Below are positions 28,864 to 37,469 of a DNA stretch of 64,000 nucleotides, in pieces. Both the position numbers and the translations under genes were made by a program. The DNA comes from PALSA-607 sp963825425. GTDB taxonomy: Bacteria; Actinomycetota; Actinomycetes; Acidothermales; Acidothermaceae. The stretch lies in contig CAWGTF010000017.1 in the NCBI GenBank assembly GCA_963825425.1, forward strand, positions 147,807 to 211,806, in the 5' to 3' direction. Under the pieces are notes generated by a model, which saw only the letters and a list, made by a program, of their open reading frames with translations, was not told the DNA's origin and did no database searches. The stretch's first letter is position 1, and every line of letters begins with the position of its first letter.

Positions 28864-29231
28864 TCGACACGCGGGATGGGCTGCGTGTCGTGGGCTTCCA
28901 CCGGCGCGGCCACGGCGTTCGGCGCGGTCGCGAAGACCTGCCTGGTGACTGTCTGCGTGGCACCTAGTGGAGGCGTGCCTAGGGCTGCCGTCGCGGGGTT
29001 GGCGATGTACGGATCCATCGGCTGGCCGGTGTCGCGAAGGTACATCGACACGCCGAAGTTCAGCAGCAGATCGAAGACCCCGACCAGCAGCAAAATGGCG
29101 CCGACGGTGTGCACGTCCAACGTCGCACCGTGTTTCGCGCTGTGGTAGGTGATCGTCCCAGTCGTGACCGCGAACGCGAGCACGGCGCCGCCGACGATGA
29201 AGATCAGACTGCGTGTTAGCCAAGTAACCAT
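28860..29231 (-). CDS. Small membrane protein, DUF6458-like
   Basis: 123 residues with two membrane helices (LIFIVGGAVLAFAVTTG and VHTVGAILLLVGVFDLLLN) and a polar C-terminal tail rich in Ala, Thr and Pro. The spacing and the DVHTVGAILLLVG motif recall the two-helix actinobacterial family DUF6458. That is recognition by eye only. The role is unknown. It is alone on its strand and convergent with typA. Confidence 0.75.
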   Translation of the reverse strand: MVTWLTRSLIFIVGGAVLAFAVTTGTITYHSAKHGATLDVHTVGAILLLVGVFDLLLNFGVSMYLRDTGQPMDPYIANPATAALGTPPLGATQTVTRQVFATAPNAVAAPVEAHDTQPIPRVE

Positions 29232-29279
29232 GTGACGGGTGTACCCACCGCCAACCCGATATGCACCCGAAGTCGGCGA

Positions 29280-31377
29280 TTATCCGCCTGAAGCTACTTC
29301 CGATAGCCCGAGTGACTCGCGGATGAACTGCACCTCGAGCTTGATCAGATTCGCCGCGACGTCCTCCTGGGACGTCATGTGAGTCACGCCCGACAGCGGT
29401 AGCACGGTGTGCGGTCGGCCGGCGGCCAGCAGCGCGGTCGACAGTCTCAGACTGTGGGCTGCGACAACGTTGTCGTCGGCCAGTCCGTGCACGATCATCA
29501 GCGGGCGGCTAAGTGACGGGGCATCGGCCAGCAGTGAACTGATCGCGTACGACGCTGCCGAGGTGTCCACGCCGAGGTAGCGCTCCGTGTAGTACGTGTC
29601 GTACAAGCTCCAGTCGGTCACGGGCGCACCTGCGACGGCAGCATGAAAGACATCGGGACGCCGCAGCACCGCGAGTGCCGCGAGATAACCCCCGAAGGAC
29701 CAACCCCGGATCGCGACCTTCGACATATCCAAGTCGGGATGCGTGGCTGCCACCGACTGCAAGGCCTCGACCTGATCCTCGAGTACCACCGTCGCGAGAT
29801 CGCCGGCCACTGCGCGCTCCCACGCAAGGCCGCGTCCGGGCGTGCCACGACCGTCGATGATCACCACCGCGAATCCCTGGTCGGCCAGCCATTGCGAGTT
29901 GAGGTACGCCCCGCGCGATGCGACCACTCGTTGCGCATGCGGGCCGCCGTACGGGTCCATCAGCACCGGCAGCTGACCGGAACCCTCGACATGGTCGCGC
30001 GGCAACACCAGTGCGGTGCGTAGCTCGCGGCGTCCCTGCTTCGAGATCGAAACGCGAGGCGAGAACGGTGCTGGCTCGGCGAACGATGCGATGCGTCCGA
30101 CCTCGACACCGTTCTTGCGGACGGCGGTTTGCGCGCCGTCGGCGGACAGCGTTGCGCTCGTCACGACGAGCACGTCGCTCGCGCCGATGCCCGTGTGTAC
30201 GCCGGGCTCCGTGGTCAACGCGAGGCAATCGCCGTCGCCGAAATAGCCCCACAGGTGCTGTTCTGTGGGCTCGGTCGACGCGCTGAACAGGACGTCGGCA
30301 CTGCACGCGAGAACGGCGCGCACCTGCAACCCGATCGGCGACACGACCTGATCGCCGACCAGCAGCCGCCGGGTGTCGTCGACGTCAACCGTGCACACGA
30401 GCCGGCCGTCGGGCAGCCGGTCGGGCACGCCCGGGATCACCTCGAGCCAGTCGGGGTCGGTGTCTTCGCGAACCAGGATTGTCGCGCCCGTATCAGTGTC
30501 GACGTCGACAAGCCGCATGGTCCGCTGGTCGCGCGATGCGAGCTGCAGCAACGGTGGGCTGCCGGTTCGCCACCGCACGTTTACCAAATAGGGGAAGGCA
30601 TCGACGTCCCACGAAATGTCCGTACGCTGACCGTCGAGATGCAGCAGCGACAACGACACCACAGCATTCGCGGTGCCGGCAGCCGGGTAGCGGATCGCGT
30701 GCGGCGCCCGATCGGGGTTCGCCGGATCGCCGATGTGCCATTCCTGCACGCCTGATTCGTCGACGCGCGCGGCGAGTAGCGATCGGCCGTCGGGTGCCCA
30801 CCAGAACCCACGTTGGCGGCCCATTTCCTCGGCCGCGACGAACTCGGCAAGGCCCCACGTCACGCCCGACTCGCTGATGAGCTCACGGTCGGACCCGTCG
30901 CCCTCGACGTCGACCACTCGCAGCGCGCCGCCGGTCGCGTAGGCCACGGTGCGTCCGGTCGGATCGAGGCGCGGATCGAAGACCAGACCGGCGGCGGCGA
31001 GCTTGACGGGCACTCCTGGTCGAGACGTCGACCACGAAGAGGTGACCGGACAACGCAAAGGCGGCTCGGGTGACCGCCGCGTCGGTGGAGTACGCGACGA
31101 TGCCGGCTGCCTGCTCGCGGGCTCTCTCACGGCGGGCCCGCTCGGCGTCCGGGAGTGCGTCGAGTCCTGCGGTCAGCAGTTCGACGGGGTCAGCGAGCAG
31201 GATTTCGATGCCGGCCGCTACCTCGTAGCTCCAGAGGCAGGTCGCCCGGTCGGTGCCGCTCCTCGAGCGCAAGAACAGCACCCGCGCGCCGTCCGGGGAG
31301 ACGGTGAAGCCGCGCGGTCGGCCAAGGGTGAACCGTGCGGTGCGTGCCTGCAGCCGCAGGAAAGAGTCGTCAGTCAC
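29280..31377 (-). pseudogene. Prolyl oligopeptidase family S9 (dipeptidyl-peptidase IV-like), one frame break
   Basis: The N-terminal part (from GTG 31377, VTDDSFLRLQARTARFTLG and RGFTVSPDGARVLFLRSRSG) is in one frame up to ALSGHLFVVDVST near 31015. The remainder (VPVKLAAAGLVFDPRLDPTG onward) is in another. One base change joins them into about 700 residues: a beta-propeller and a C-terminal alpha/beta hydrolase with catalytic Ser in GWSFGGYL, Asp in VHGLADDNV and His in SGVTHMTSQ. It would cleave dipeptides from peptide N-termini. An alternative start at 31440 falls inside a 22-bp repeat. Only one break exists, so a sequencing error is quite possible. Confidence 0.88.
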
Positions 31378-31437
31378 CGGGCTGATCCTGCCATCACGTG
31401 GGACCGCTCGGCTGTGGGCTGCGATGTCGGCTCCGGT

Positions 31438-31503
31438 CATGTCACAGGAGCCGCTCTGACATGTCGGCGGAGCCGCTCTGACTTGTCGGCGGAGCCGCAT
31501 AGG
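31438..31503. repeat. Three tandem copies of a 22-bp element between divergent genes
   Basis: Units at 31438-31459, 31460-31481 and 31482-31503 share TGTC-N6-AGCCGC with exact 22-bp spacing. Units 2 and 3 have TGTCGGCGGAGCCGC in common, and units 1 and 2 share GGAGCCGCTCTGA or close variants. The array fills the space between the S9 peptidase and mshB starts. A 22-bp period places each unit on the same face of the helix, as in a multi-site operator. Confidence 0.85.
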
Positions 31504-31512
31504 GTTGCTCGC

Positions 31513-32368
31513 ATGACTGATCGCAGCTTGTTGCTCGTGCACGCCCATCCGGACGACGAGACGATCGGTACCGGCGCCACGATGGCGAAGTACGTTGCCG
31601 ATGGCGCGAACGTCACCCTCGTCACCTGCACGCTCGGCGAAGAGGGCGAGGTTCTAGTACCTGAGCTCGCGGGCATCGCGGCCGACAAGGCCGACCAGCT
31701 CGGCGGCTGGCGGATCCACGAGCTTCAGCAGGCGTGCAAGGCACTCGGCGTCCGCGATCATCGATTTCTTGGCGGCGCCGGCGGTTACCGCGACTCCGGG
31801 ATGATGGACACCCCCGCCAATCAGAATCCGCGCTGCTTTTGGCAGGCCGACCTCGAGGTTGCGACGGCGCAGCTCGTTCGAGATCATTCGCGAAGTCCGG
31901 CCGCAGGTGGTCGTGACGTACGACGACTTCGGTGGCTACGGGCATCCCGATCACATTCAGGCGCATCGGGTTACCGTCCGGGCAGTCGAGCTGACCAGCG
32001 ACATCGTCGCGAAGCTCTACTACTCGGCGGTCCCGCGGTCCTTCATGCAGTTGAGTATCGACGCAATGAAGGAGGGTGGGCACGAGTTCTTCGGTGGCAT
32101 CGAGAGCGCGGACGACGTGCCTTTCGCAAGGGACGACGACGACATCACTACGCAGGTCGATGCGCGCGACTATCTCGACCTCAAGATGGAGGCGATGCGC
32201 GCCCACGCCAGCCAGATCGAGACCGACGGGCCGTTCTTCGCGCTGTCGAACCACATTGGGCATAAGGCGTTCGGATTGGAGCACTACGTGCTCATGGCGG
32301 GTAAGAAGGGGCCCGGCGATTCCCCGGGCGGCCGCGACTGGGAAGCGGACCTGTTCGCCGGACTGTGA
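31513..32368 (+). pseudogene. mshB: N-acetyl-1-D-myo-inositol-2-amino-2-deoxy-glucopyranoside deacetylase MshB, one frame break
   Basis: The first part is MTDRSLLLVHAHPDDETIGT with the zinc motif AHPDDE, then VTCTLGEEGEVLVPEL and GGAGGYRDSGMM. The second is EIIREVRPQVVVTYDDFGGY with GHPDHIQAH, ending in EHYVLMAG and WEADLFAGL. This order and these motifs match MshB, which removes acetate from GlcNAc-inositol in mycothiol synthesis. The two parts lie in different frames. Deleting one base near 31879 (GTTCGAG to GTTGAG) restores QLVEIIREVRP and a protein of about 284 residues. Because mycothiol is central in actinobacteria, an assembly indel is the likelier cause. Confidence 0.9.
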
Positions 32369-32533
32369 GACGGCGCTGAGCCGAACGGGTGAACCAATTA
32401 CGCACAGTAGCCGCGCGCGCGGCGAGCCTGGAACACTCAGGGAATGCACGCCGGCGGGCGGCTAGACGACGGCCGCCGAACGTGTCATCGGCAGCTTCAC
32501 CCCGCACCTTGAGCCCAGCAGGGGGAGATTTCC

Positions 32534-34564
32534 TTGAGCGACCGGAAGCACCCGTTCGACCAGCTCGCCACGGTCTCTGCGGGATCGGTGCTGAACGCCG
32601 ACATCGCCGATGTAGGTCGCTACCGCGAGCGCGCCCGCAGGCAGCGGTTGTGGCGCCTGTCGGTGTTCGTTGGACTCCCGACGTTGTTCCTCTGGTCGCG
32701 GATCATCGTGCACCGTCCGTTCAATGTCTTCGCGCTGCCACACGTCAACCTGACGATCGTCGCGCTCTTCTTCGTGCCCGTATTGCTGCTCGTCGGCATG
32801 ATCGTCATGTATGCCAGCTACGGGCGCTCGCCGCACTTTGTCGTGCGACCCGAGCAGATCGACGTCCGCCTGTCTGATGTCGTTGGCATCGACCTCGTAA
32901 AGGCCGAAGTCGTGCGGTCGCTCAACCTTTTCTTGGCACACAAGGCTTTTTCGAGTGAGATGGGCGGTCGGCCGCGACGCGGTTTGCTCTTCGACGGCCC
33001 GCCCGGCACCGGCAAGACCTACACGGCGAAGGCCCTGGCGGCCGAGGCGAACGTGCCGTTCCTGTTCGCGACTGCGACCTCCTTCCAGTCGAGCATGCAG
33101 GGAGCGACCCAGCGCAAAGTGCGCTCGTACTTCAAGGCGCTGCGCGCGTTGGCCCGCAAGGAGGGTGGCGCGATCGGGTTCATCGACGAGTTCGACGCAC
33201 TCGGTGGATCGCGCTCGGGAGTCGCCGGGTCAACTCCATCGGCGGCGCTCGACGGGATGCCGATGTCCTGTGGCGGCCTCGAGGGCCTCGCCAATGTGGT
33301 GGCGCCCGCGACCCAGCAGACTCAGTTCGTCGGCAGCGGCGATCTCGGCATGGCGGTGCAAGAACTTCTTGTGCAGCTGCAGTCTTTCGACCAGCCAACG
33401 GCTGGCGAGCGGTTCATCGGCATGTTCACCGACGCCGCAAACCTGTTGCTGCCCGCGACGCACCAACTGAAGAAGCCTGCTGTGAAGTCGTCGAACATCA
33501 TGCTGATCGCCTCGACGAACCGGCCTGACTCACTCGACCCCGCGTTGATGCGGCCCGGTCGATTCGACCAGCGACTCACCTTCGACCGGCCTGACAAGGC
33601 CGGACGTGGCGAGCTGATCGCCCACTTCCTGGCCCGCAAGGCCCACGCCGCCGAGCTCGACGACCCGCAGCGGCGCGAGGCGCTCGCCGCGGTCACCCAG
33701 GGGTACAGCCCGGCAATGCTCGAGGGGATGTTCGACGAGGCGCTGATCAACGCCGTGCAAGAGGACCGCAGGGCAATGACCTGGTTCGACGTCGAGCACG
33801 CCCGGCTCGACAGCGAGATCGGGCTCGGGCAGCCGGTTCTCTACACCGACCACGAGGCGAAGTTGATCGCGACTCATGAGTCCGGCCACGCCACCATCGC
33901 GTGGCTGGTTGCTCCGGGTCGCCGGCTCGAGGTCCTGAGCATCATCAAGCGGCGCAGCGCGCTCGGCTTGCTCGCCCACGGCGACCGTGAAGAGGTCTAC
34001 CTCCAGTCGCGCAGCGAACTGCTCGGCCTCATCGCCATCTCGATGGGTGGCCAGTCCGCCGAGGAGCTCTTCTTCGGCGACGTCTCCACCGGTCCAAGCG
34101 GGGACCTGCTCGCGGCAACCCGGGTTGCCGCGAGCATGGTCGGCGCCTGCGGCATGGAAGGTTCGCTGGTCTCTTTCGGCGCTGTCCAGAACAGCGGATT
34201 CTCCGACACCAACATCGTCGGCCGCGTTCTCGGCGACAAGGACGGCCGGGCGGCGGTCGAAGAGGTGCTGCAGCAACAAAAGCTGCGGGCGAAGGCTTTG
34301 CTCGACGACAACCGGCACCTGGTCATTGCCCTTCGCGATGCGCTGCTCGAGCGGCATGAACTCATCGGCACCGAGATCACCGACATTCTCGAGCAGGCGC
34401 AACGCGGGCATCCGGCTCGCGGCACCCGCGGCTTCGGGTCGGGCACGGCTCCCGCCGCATCGGATTCAGTCATCGACCTGCGCGAGCCTGCTGCGCTACC
34501 GGTGCCGACGCAGGGCATCGGTCCGCGAGACACGCGAGAGCCCAGGGTCGAACCTGCCGGATAG
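32534..34564 (+). CDS. FtsH-like AAA+ zinc metalloprotease
   Basis: 676 residues from TTG, with AGGGGGAG seven bases upstream fixing the start. Two membrane helices (about 42-60 and 73-95) precede the AAA module: Walker A GPPGTGKT (155-162), Walker B GFIDEFDA (215-222), sensor 1 IASTNRPDS and arginine fingers MRPGRFDQR. The peptidase zinc site is HESGH (448-452), with the third ligand in GPSGDLLAAT. Between Walker B and sensor 1 there are about 107 residues against about 50 in ordinary FtsH, an insertion including GMPMSCGGLEGLANVV. It should degrade membrane proteins. It heads the membrane-protein/chemosensory gene run. Confidence 0.9.
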   Translation: MSDRKHPFDQLATVSAGSVLNADIADVGRYRERARRQRLWRLSVFVGLPTLFLWSRIIVHRPFNVFALPHVNLTIVALFFVPVLLLVGMIVMYASYGRSPHFVVRPEQIDVRLSDVVGIDLVKAEVVRSLNLFLAHKAFSSEMGGRPRRGLLFDGPPGTGKTYTAKALAAEANVPFLFATATSFQSSMQGATQRKVRSYFKALRALARKEGGAIGFIDEFDALGGSRSGVAGSTPSAALDGMPMSCGGLEGLANVVAPATQQTQFVGSGDLGMAVQELLVQLQSFDQPTAGERFIGMFTDAANLLLPATHQLKKPAVKSSNIMLIASTNRPDSLDPALMRPGRFDQRLTFDRPDKAGRGELIAHFLARKAHAAELDDPQRREALAAVTQGYSPAMLEGMFDEALINAVQEDRRAMTWFDVEHARLDSEIGLGQPVLYTDHEAKLIATHESGHATIAWLVAPGRRLEVLSIIKRRSALGLLAHGDREEVYLQSRSELLGLIAISMGGQSAEELFFGDVSTGPSGDLLAATRVAASMVGACGMEGSLVSFGAVQNSGFSDTNIVGRVLGDKDGRAAVEEVLQQQKLRAKALLDDNRHLVIALRDALLERHELIGTEITDILEQAQRGHPARGTRGFGSGTAPAASDSVIDLREPAALPVPTQGIGPRDTREPRVEPAG

Positions 34565-34573
34565 CCTGCCGCG

Positions 34574-35035
34574 GTGAGCGGTGACGGGCGCGGCGCCCTG
34601 GTGACAGCCGCCGCGGCCGTTGCACTCGTCGTCGTCGGCATCGTCGCCGGCTTCATCGGCCTCATCGAGGCCACCGCGCTGCTCCGGCTCGGCCCGGTAC
34701 ATATCTCCATCGGCGCGGTTATCTCAGTGGTCGCGAACTGCGCGATCGGGCTGGTCGCGGTCTGGGGGCTTGAGAGCCGCGAAGCTGCCGCGCTCCCGGC
34801 GCTTGGCTGGTTTGCGATGGTGGCGGTCGCCCTTTTCGGGCCTCTCCCAGGCGGCGACATTCTGCTGCCCGGCTCCGGCTGGGACGTCGTGTCGTTCGTC
34901 GTGGCTGGAGCAGCAGGTGCAGCCCTGGCGGGCGGGCTAGGCCCCCGGGTCACTTCACCTAGGACCCCGACTTCACCCGAGACCCCGACTTCACCGGAGA
35001 CCCCGACTTCACCCGAGACCCCACTCGACCGATGA
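34574..35035 (+). CDS. Small membrane protein with Thr-Ser-Pro-Glu repeat tail
   Basis: 153 residues from GTG, ten bases after the FtsH-like gene and eight before cheW, so very likely in the same operon. Four membrane helices (ALVTAAAAVALVVVGIVAG, GPVHISIGAVISVVANCA and two more) resemble the DUF6113 type of small actinobacterial membrane protein, though I am not certain. The last ~25 residues are four TSPETP-like repeats encoded by an 18-bp tandem repeat and should be a flexible cytosolic or extracellular tail. No function can be assigned. Confidence 0.78.
   Translation: MSGDGRGALVTAAAAVALVVVGIVAGFIGLIEATALLRLGPVHISIGAVISVVANCAIGLVAVWGLESREAAALPALGWFAMVAVALFGPLPGGDILLPGSGWDVVSFVVAGAAGAALAGGLGPRVTSPRTPTSPETPTSPETPTSPETPLDR
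34952..35023. repeat. 18-bp tandem repeat, four units
   Basis: ACTTCACCCGAGACCCCG and variants occur four times in register (34952, 34970, 34988, 35006), encoding TSPRTP, TSPETP, TSPETP and TSPETP at the C-terminus of the small membrane protein. Confidence 0.9.
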
Positions 35036-35042
35036 GTCGGTT

Positions 35043-35552
35043 ATGGCGACCGGCCTCGACCTCGCAAGCGACGTCTCGGAGCGCGGCATCCGTGCCGAGC
35101 CCGACGGCTACGTGCTGTTGCGGCTCGGGGGATCGCGGTACGCCGTCGGCATGTCCGCGGTCGCTGAAGTGGGTCGGCTGCCCAAGCTGACCAGGGTGCC
35201 AGGCACGCCGATCTGGCTTTCGGGAGTCGCGAACTGGCGCGGCCGGATTCTGGCCGTCCTCGACGTCCGACCTTTGATGGGTGCACCTATCACCCCAACA
35301 GGATCGCTTGGCCGACTCGTCGTCCTGACCGCCGACACCATCACCGTCGGACTACTCACCGAAGGCGTCCAAGGTGTCATCGAGTGCGATGTCGACATGA
35401 TCGATCCGCCGCCGATGAGCCTGGATCCCGAGGCGCTGGCCCTGTTGCAGGGCCAGTTCACCCAGCCGACCGGCCCGATCGCGGTGCTCGACCCCGCTGC
35501 GGTGCTCGGGTTGCGGATGCGACTACCCGCTCCGAGGCGCGCCGGCTCCTGA
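35043..35552 (+). CDS. cheW: CheW-like chemosensory coupling protein
   Basis: 169 residues forming a single CheW beta-barrel domain: YVLLRLGGSRYAVGMSAVAE, then the LTRVPGTPIWLSGVANWRGR motif that contacts CheA and receptors, RILAVLDVRPLMG, and a closing PIAVLDPAAVLGLR. It couples receptors to the CheA-type kinase encoded two genes downstream. ATG at 35043, eight bases after the membrane-protein gene. A GC-rich stretch of 250 bp with a CCGGCC/GGCCGG hairpin (35652-35667) separates it from the receptor gene. Confidence 0.92.
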   Translation: MATGLDLASDVSERGIRAEPDGYVLLRLGGSRYAVGMSAVAEVGRLPKLTRVPGTPIWLSGVANWRGRILAVLDVRPLMGAPITPTGSLGRLVVLTADTITVGLLTEGVQGVIECDVDMIDPPPMSLDPEALALLQGQFTQPTGPIAVLDPAAVLGLRMRLPAPRRAGS

Positions 35553-35802
35553 CCCGCCGAGTGTTGAAGCCCAGCGCACGCAACAACGAGCGGTGGACTT
35601 CAATGCTCCGGGCCGGACGACGGAAGTAGGCCCGCGGGGTGGCAGGTGACGCCGGCCGTTAGGCCGGTTGGGCGATGCGTACGACCGATTTGGCTTCAGT
35701 ACCGCCCGATCTCGCCCGATGGATCGTCAGACGCCGAACGCGTGCCGGCACCGCCGCACGACCTCACGCGGCTTCGGCCGATGTCAGTCTTCAGGAGGAC
35801 TG

Positions 35803-37464
35803 GTGGAAGTCTCCAAGGCGCCCCAACGGGTGGCTGCAGCGTGTATCTGGTTGCTGCTCGGGCTCGCCGTTGTCGGCGTCCTGATCTCCGGGCGCGACGC
35901 CATCGGCACCGTGACCGTCAACGCGGCGGCCCTGCTGGCCGGCCTCGGCGTCGCTGCAGTCGGCGCGGCCATCATCACCGCCGTCTCGCTTACCGAGCTC
36001 GATAGTCCACTGCTGCATCCAAACGGCCTCGTCGTCGACCTCGGTCGCCTTGTCTATCTCGGCGGCATCACCGGCGCCCTCGTCGCCGGACATGGTGTCG
36101 CGACGCCGCTGTGGGTGCTCTACCTGCCCGTCCTGCTGTCCACGGCTTTCACCGACATCGTGGTCAAAGCCATCGCCTACGCGATCGGCGCGAGCGGCCT
36201 GACCCTCCTGGCGACCGGTGTCACCCACGGCTTCAACAAGTCTGCCGTCGTCCCTCTCATCTTGATCCTTGCGGGGTTGCCGGCTGTCGTTTCCGCCGCG
36301 AGCGCCTTTGCACAGTCGATCAACGGGGTGGCCGAAGCGGCGCAGGCCGAACGGGCTCGGCAGATCGAGGAAGTCGAACAACTGCGTGAACAGCTCATCG
36401 AAGCGCATCGTGCCGAGCGCGAGACGCTGCTCGACGAAACTCGTCGGGAGCGCGCGGAGTTGAAGGTCAAGGTCGACCGGCTGTCGGAGGCGCTCGCCAG
36501 CGCCTCACGTGGCGACCTTTCCGCCTACAACGACGGCAGCACCACCATGACCGACGGCGACGAGGCGCTCGCCTCGCTGCAGTCCGCGTTCAACAACACG
36601 CTCGGCAATCTTCGGTTGCTCGTCGAGCAGATTCGTGGCAGCGGCGAGAGCATCTCGGCGTCCGCTGTCGAATTGCTGGCGACCGCCGAGGAGCACGCGG
36701 CGTCTGCAACCCAGCAGTCCTCCGCAGTTGCCGAGACCACCTCGACGATCGAGGAGCTGGCCGCAACTGCGGCGCAGATCGCCGAAACGTCCGAGGCTGT
36801 CGCGCGTTACGCGGCAGAGACATTGCGCTTCGCCGAGGAGGGCCGCGAGGCCGTCGCAGCATCGGTGTCGGCGATGGACACCATCGCGCACCGCGTCGAC
36901 TCCATCGCCACTCGTGCTTTGTCGTTGGGCGAGAAGTCGCAGGAGATCGGCCGCATTCTCGAGGTCATCGACGACCTCGCCGACCAGACCAACCTGCTCG
37001 CCTTGAACGCGGCGATCGAAGCTGCGCGTGCTGGCGAGCACGGACGAGGGTTCGCCGTTGTTGCGTCCGAAGTTCGCAAGCTCGCGGAACGGTCGCAAGA
37101 GTCGGCCGCGCAGATCCAGGGCATCGTGAGCGAGATCCAGGCTGAGACCAACGCGACGATCATTGCGACCGAGGAAGGCGCCAAGGAAGTTCACCAGGGC
37201 ACCGAACTCGCCCGCGGGGTGGTTGACGCACTCGAGCGGATCTCCGGCATGGTCGACGAAACAACCACCGCAGCAAAGGAAATCTCGATCGCAACTCAGC
37301 AGCAGCGGTCGGCGTCCGACCAAGTCGTGACCGCGATGATGCAGGTTTCCGACGTGTCGCGGCAGTACGTGGTCGGCTCCAAGCAGGCGGCGGCATCGGC
37401 GTCCCAGCTGAATGTCCTCGCGGCGGAACTGCGTGCGTCGATTGCTCAGTTCCGAGTGGCGTAG
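35803..37464 (+). CDS. Methyl-accepting chemotaxis protein, membrane-sensor type
   Basis: 553 residues; GTG 35803 is chosen because AGGAGG lies just upstream. The frame extends to 35668 but that part is low-complexity Arg/Pro. About six membrane helices without an extracellular loop (residues 5-165) are followed by a coiled coil, a HAMP-like segment (LASASRGDLSAYND) and the chemoreceptor hairpin with tip DQTNLLALNAAIEAARAGEH and GRGFAVVASEVRKLAERS. Lacking an outside domain, it probably senses the membrane or cytoplasm. It lies between cheW and cheA, so it should be the cognate receptor. No CheR or CheB methylation genes are nearby. Confidence 0.93.
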   Translation: MEVSKAPQRVAAACIWLLLGLAVVGVLISGRDAIGTVTVNAAALLAGLGVAAVGAAIITAVSLTELDSPLLHPNGLVVDLGRLVYLGGITGALVAGHGVATPLWVLYLPVLLSTAFTDIVVKAIAYAIGASGLTLLATGVTHGFNKSAVVPLILILAGLPAVVSAASAFAQSINGVAEAAQAERARQIEEVEQLREQLIEAHRAERETLLDETRRERAELKVKVDRLSEALASASRGDLSAYNDGSTTMTDGDEALASLQSAFNNTLGNLRLLVEQIRGSGESISASAVELLATAEEHAASATQQSSAVAETTSTIEELAATAAQIAETSEAVARYAAETLRFAEEGREAVAASVSAMDTIAHRVDSIATRALSLGEKSQEIGRILEVIDDLADQTNLLALNAAIEAARAGEHGRGFAVVASEVRKLAERSQESAAQIQGIVSEIQAETNATIIATEEGAKEVHQGTELARGVVDALERISGMVDETTTAAKEISIATQQQRSASDQVVTAMMQVSDVSRQYVVGSKQAAASASQLNVLAAELRASIAQFRVA

Positions 37465-37469
37465 CCGCC

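Noticed and set aside
35553..35802. Riboswitch in the cheW-receptor gap
   Set aside because: Only one short CCGGCC/GGCCGG hairpin is seen; no conserved riboswitch core recognised.
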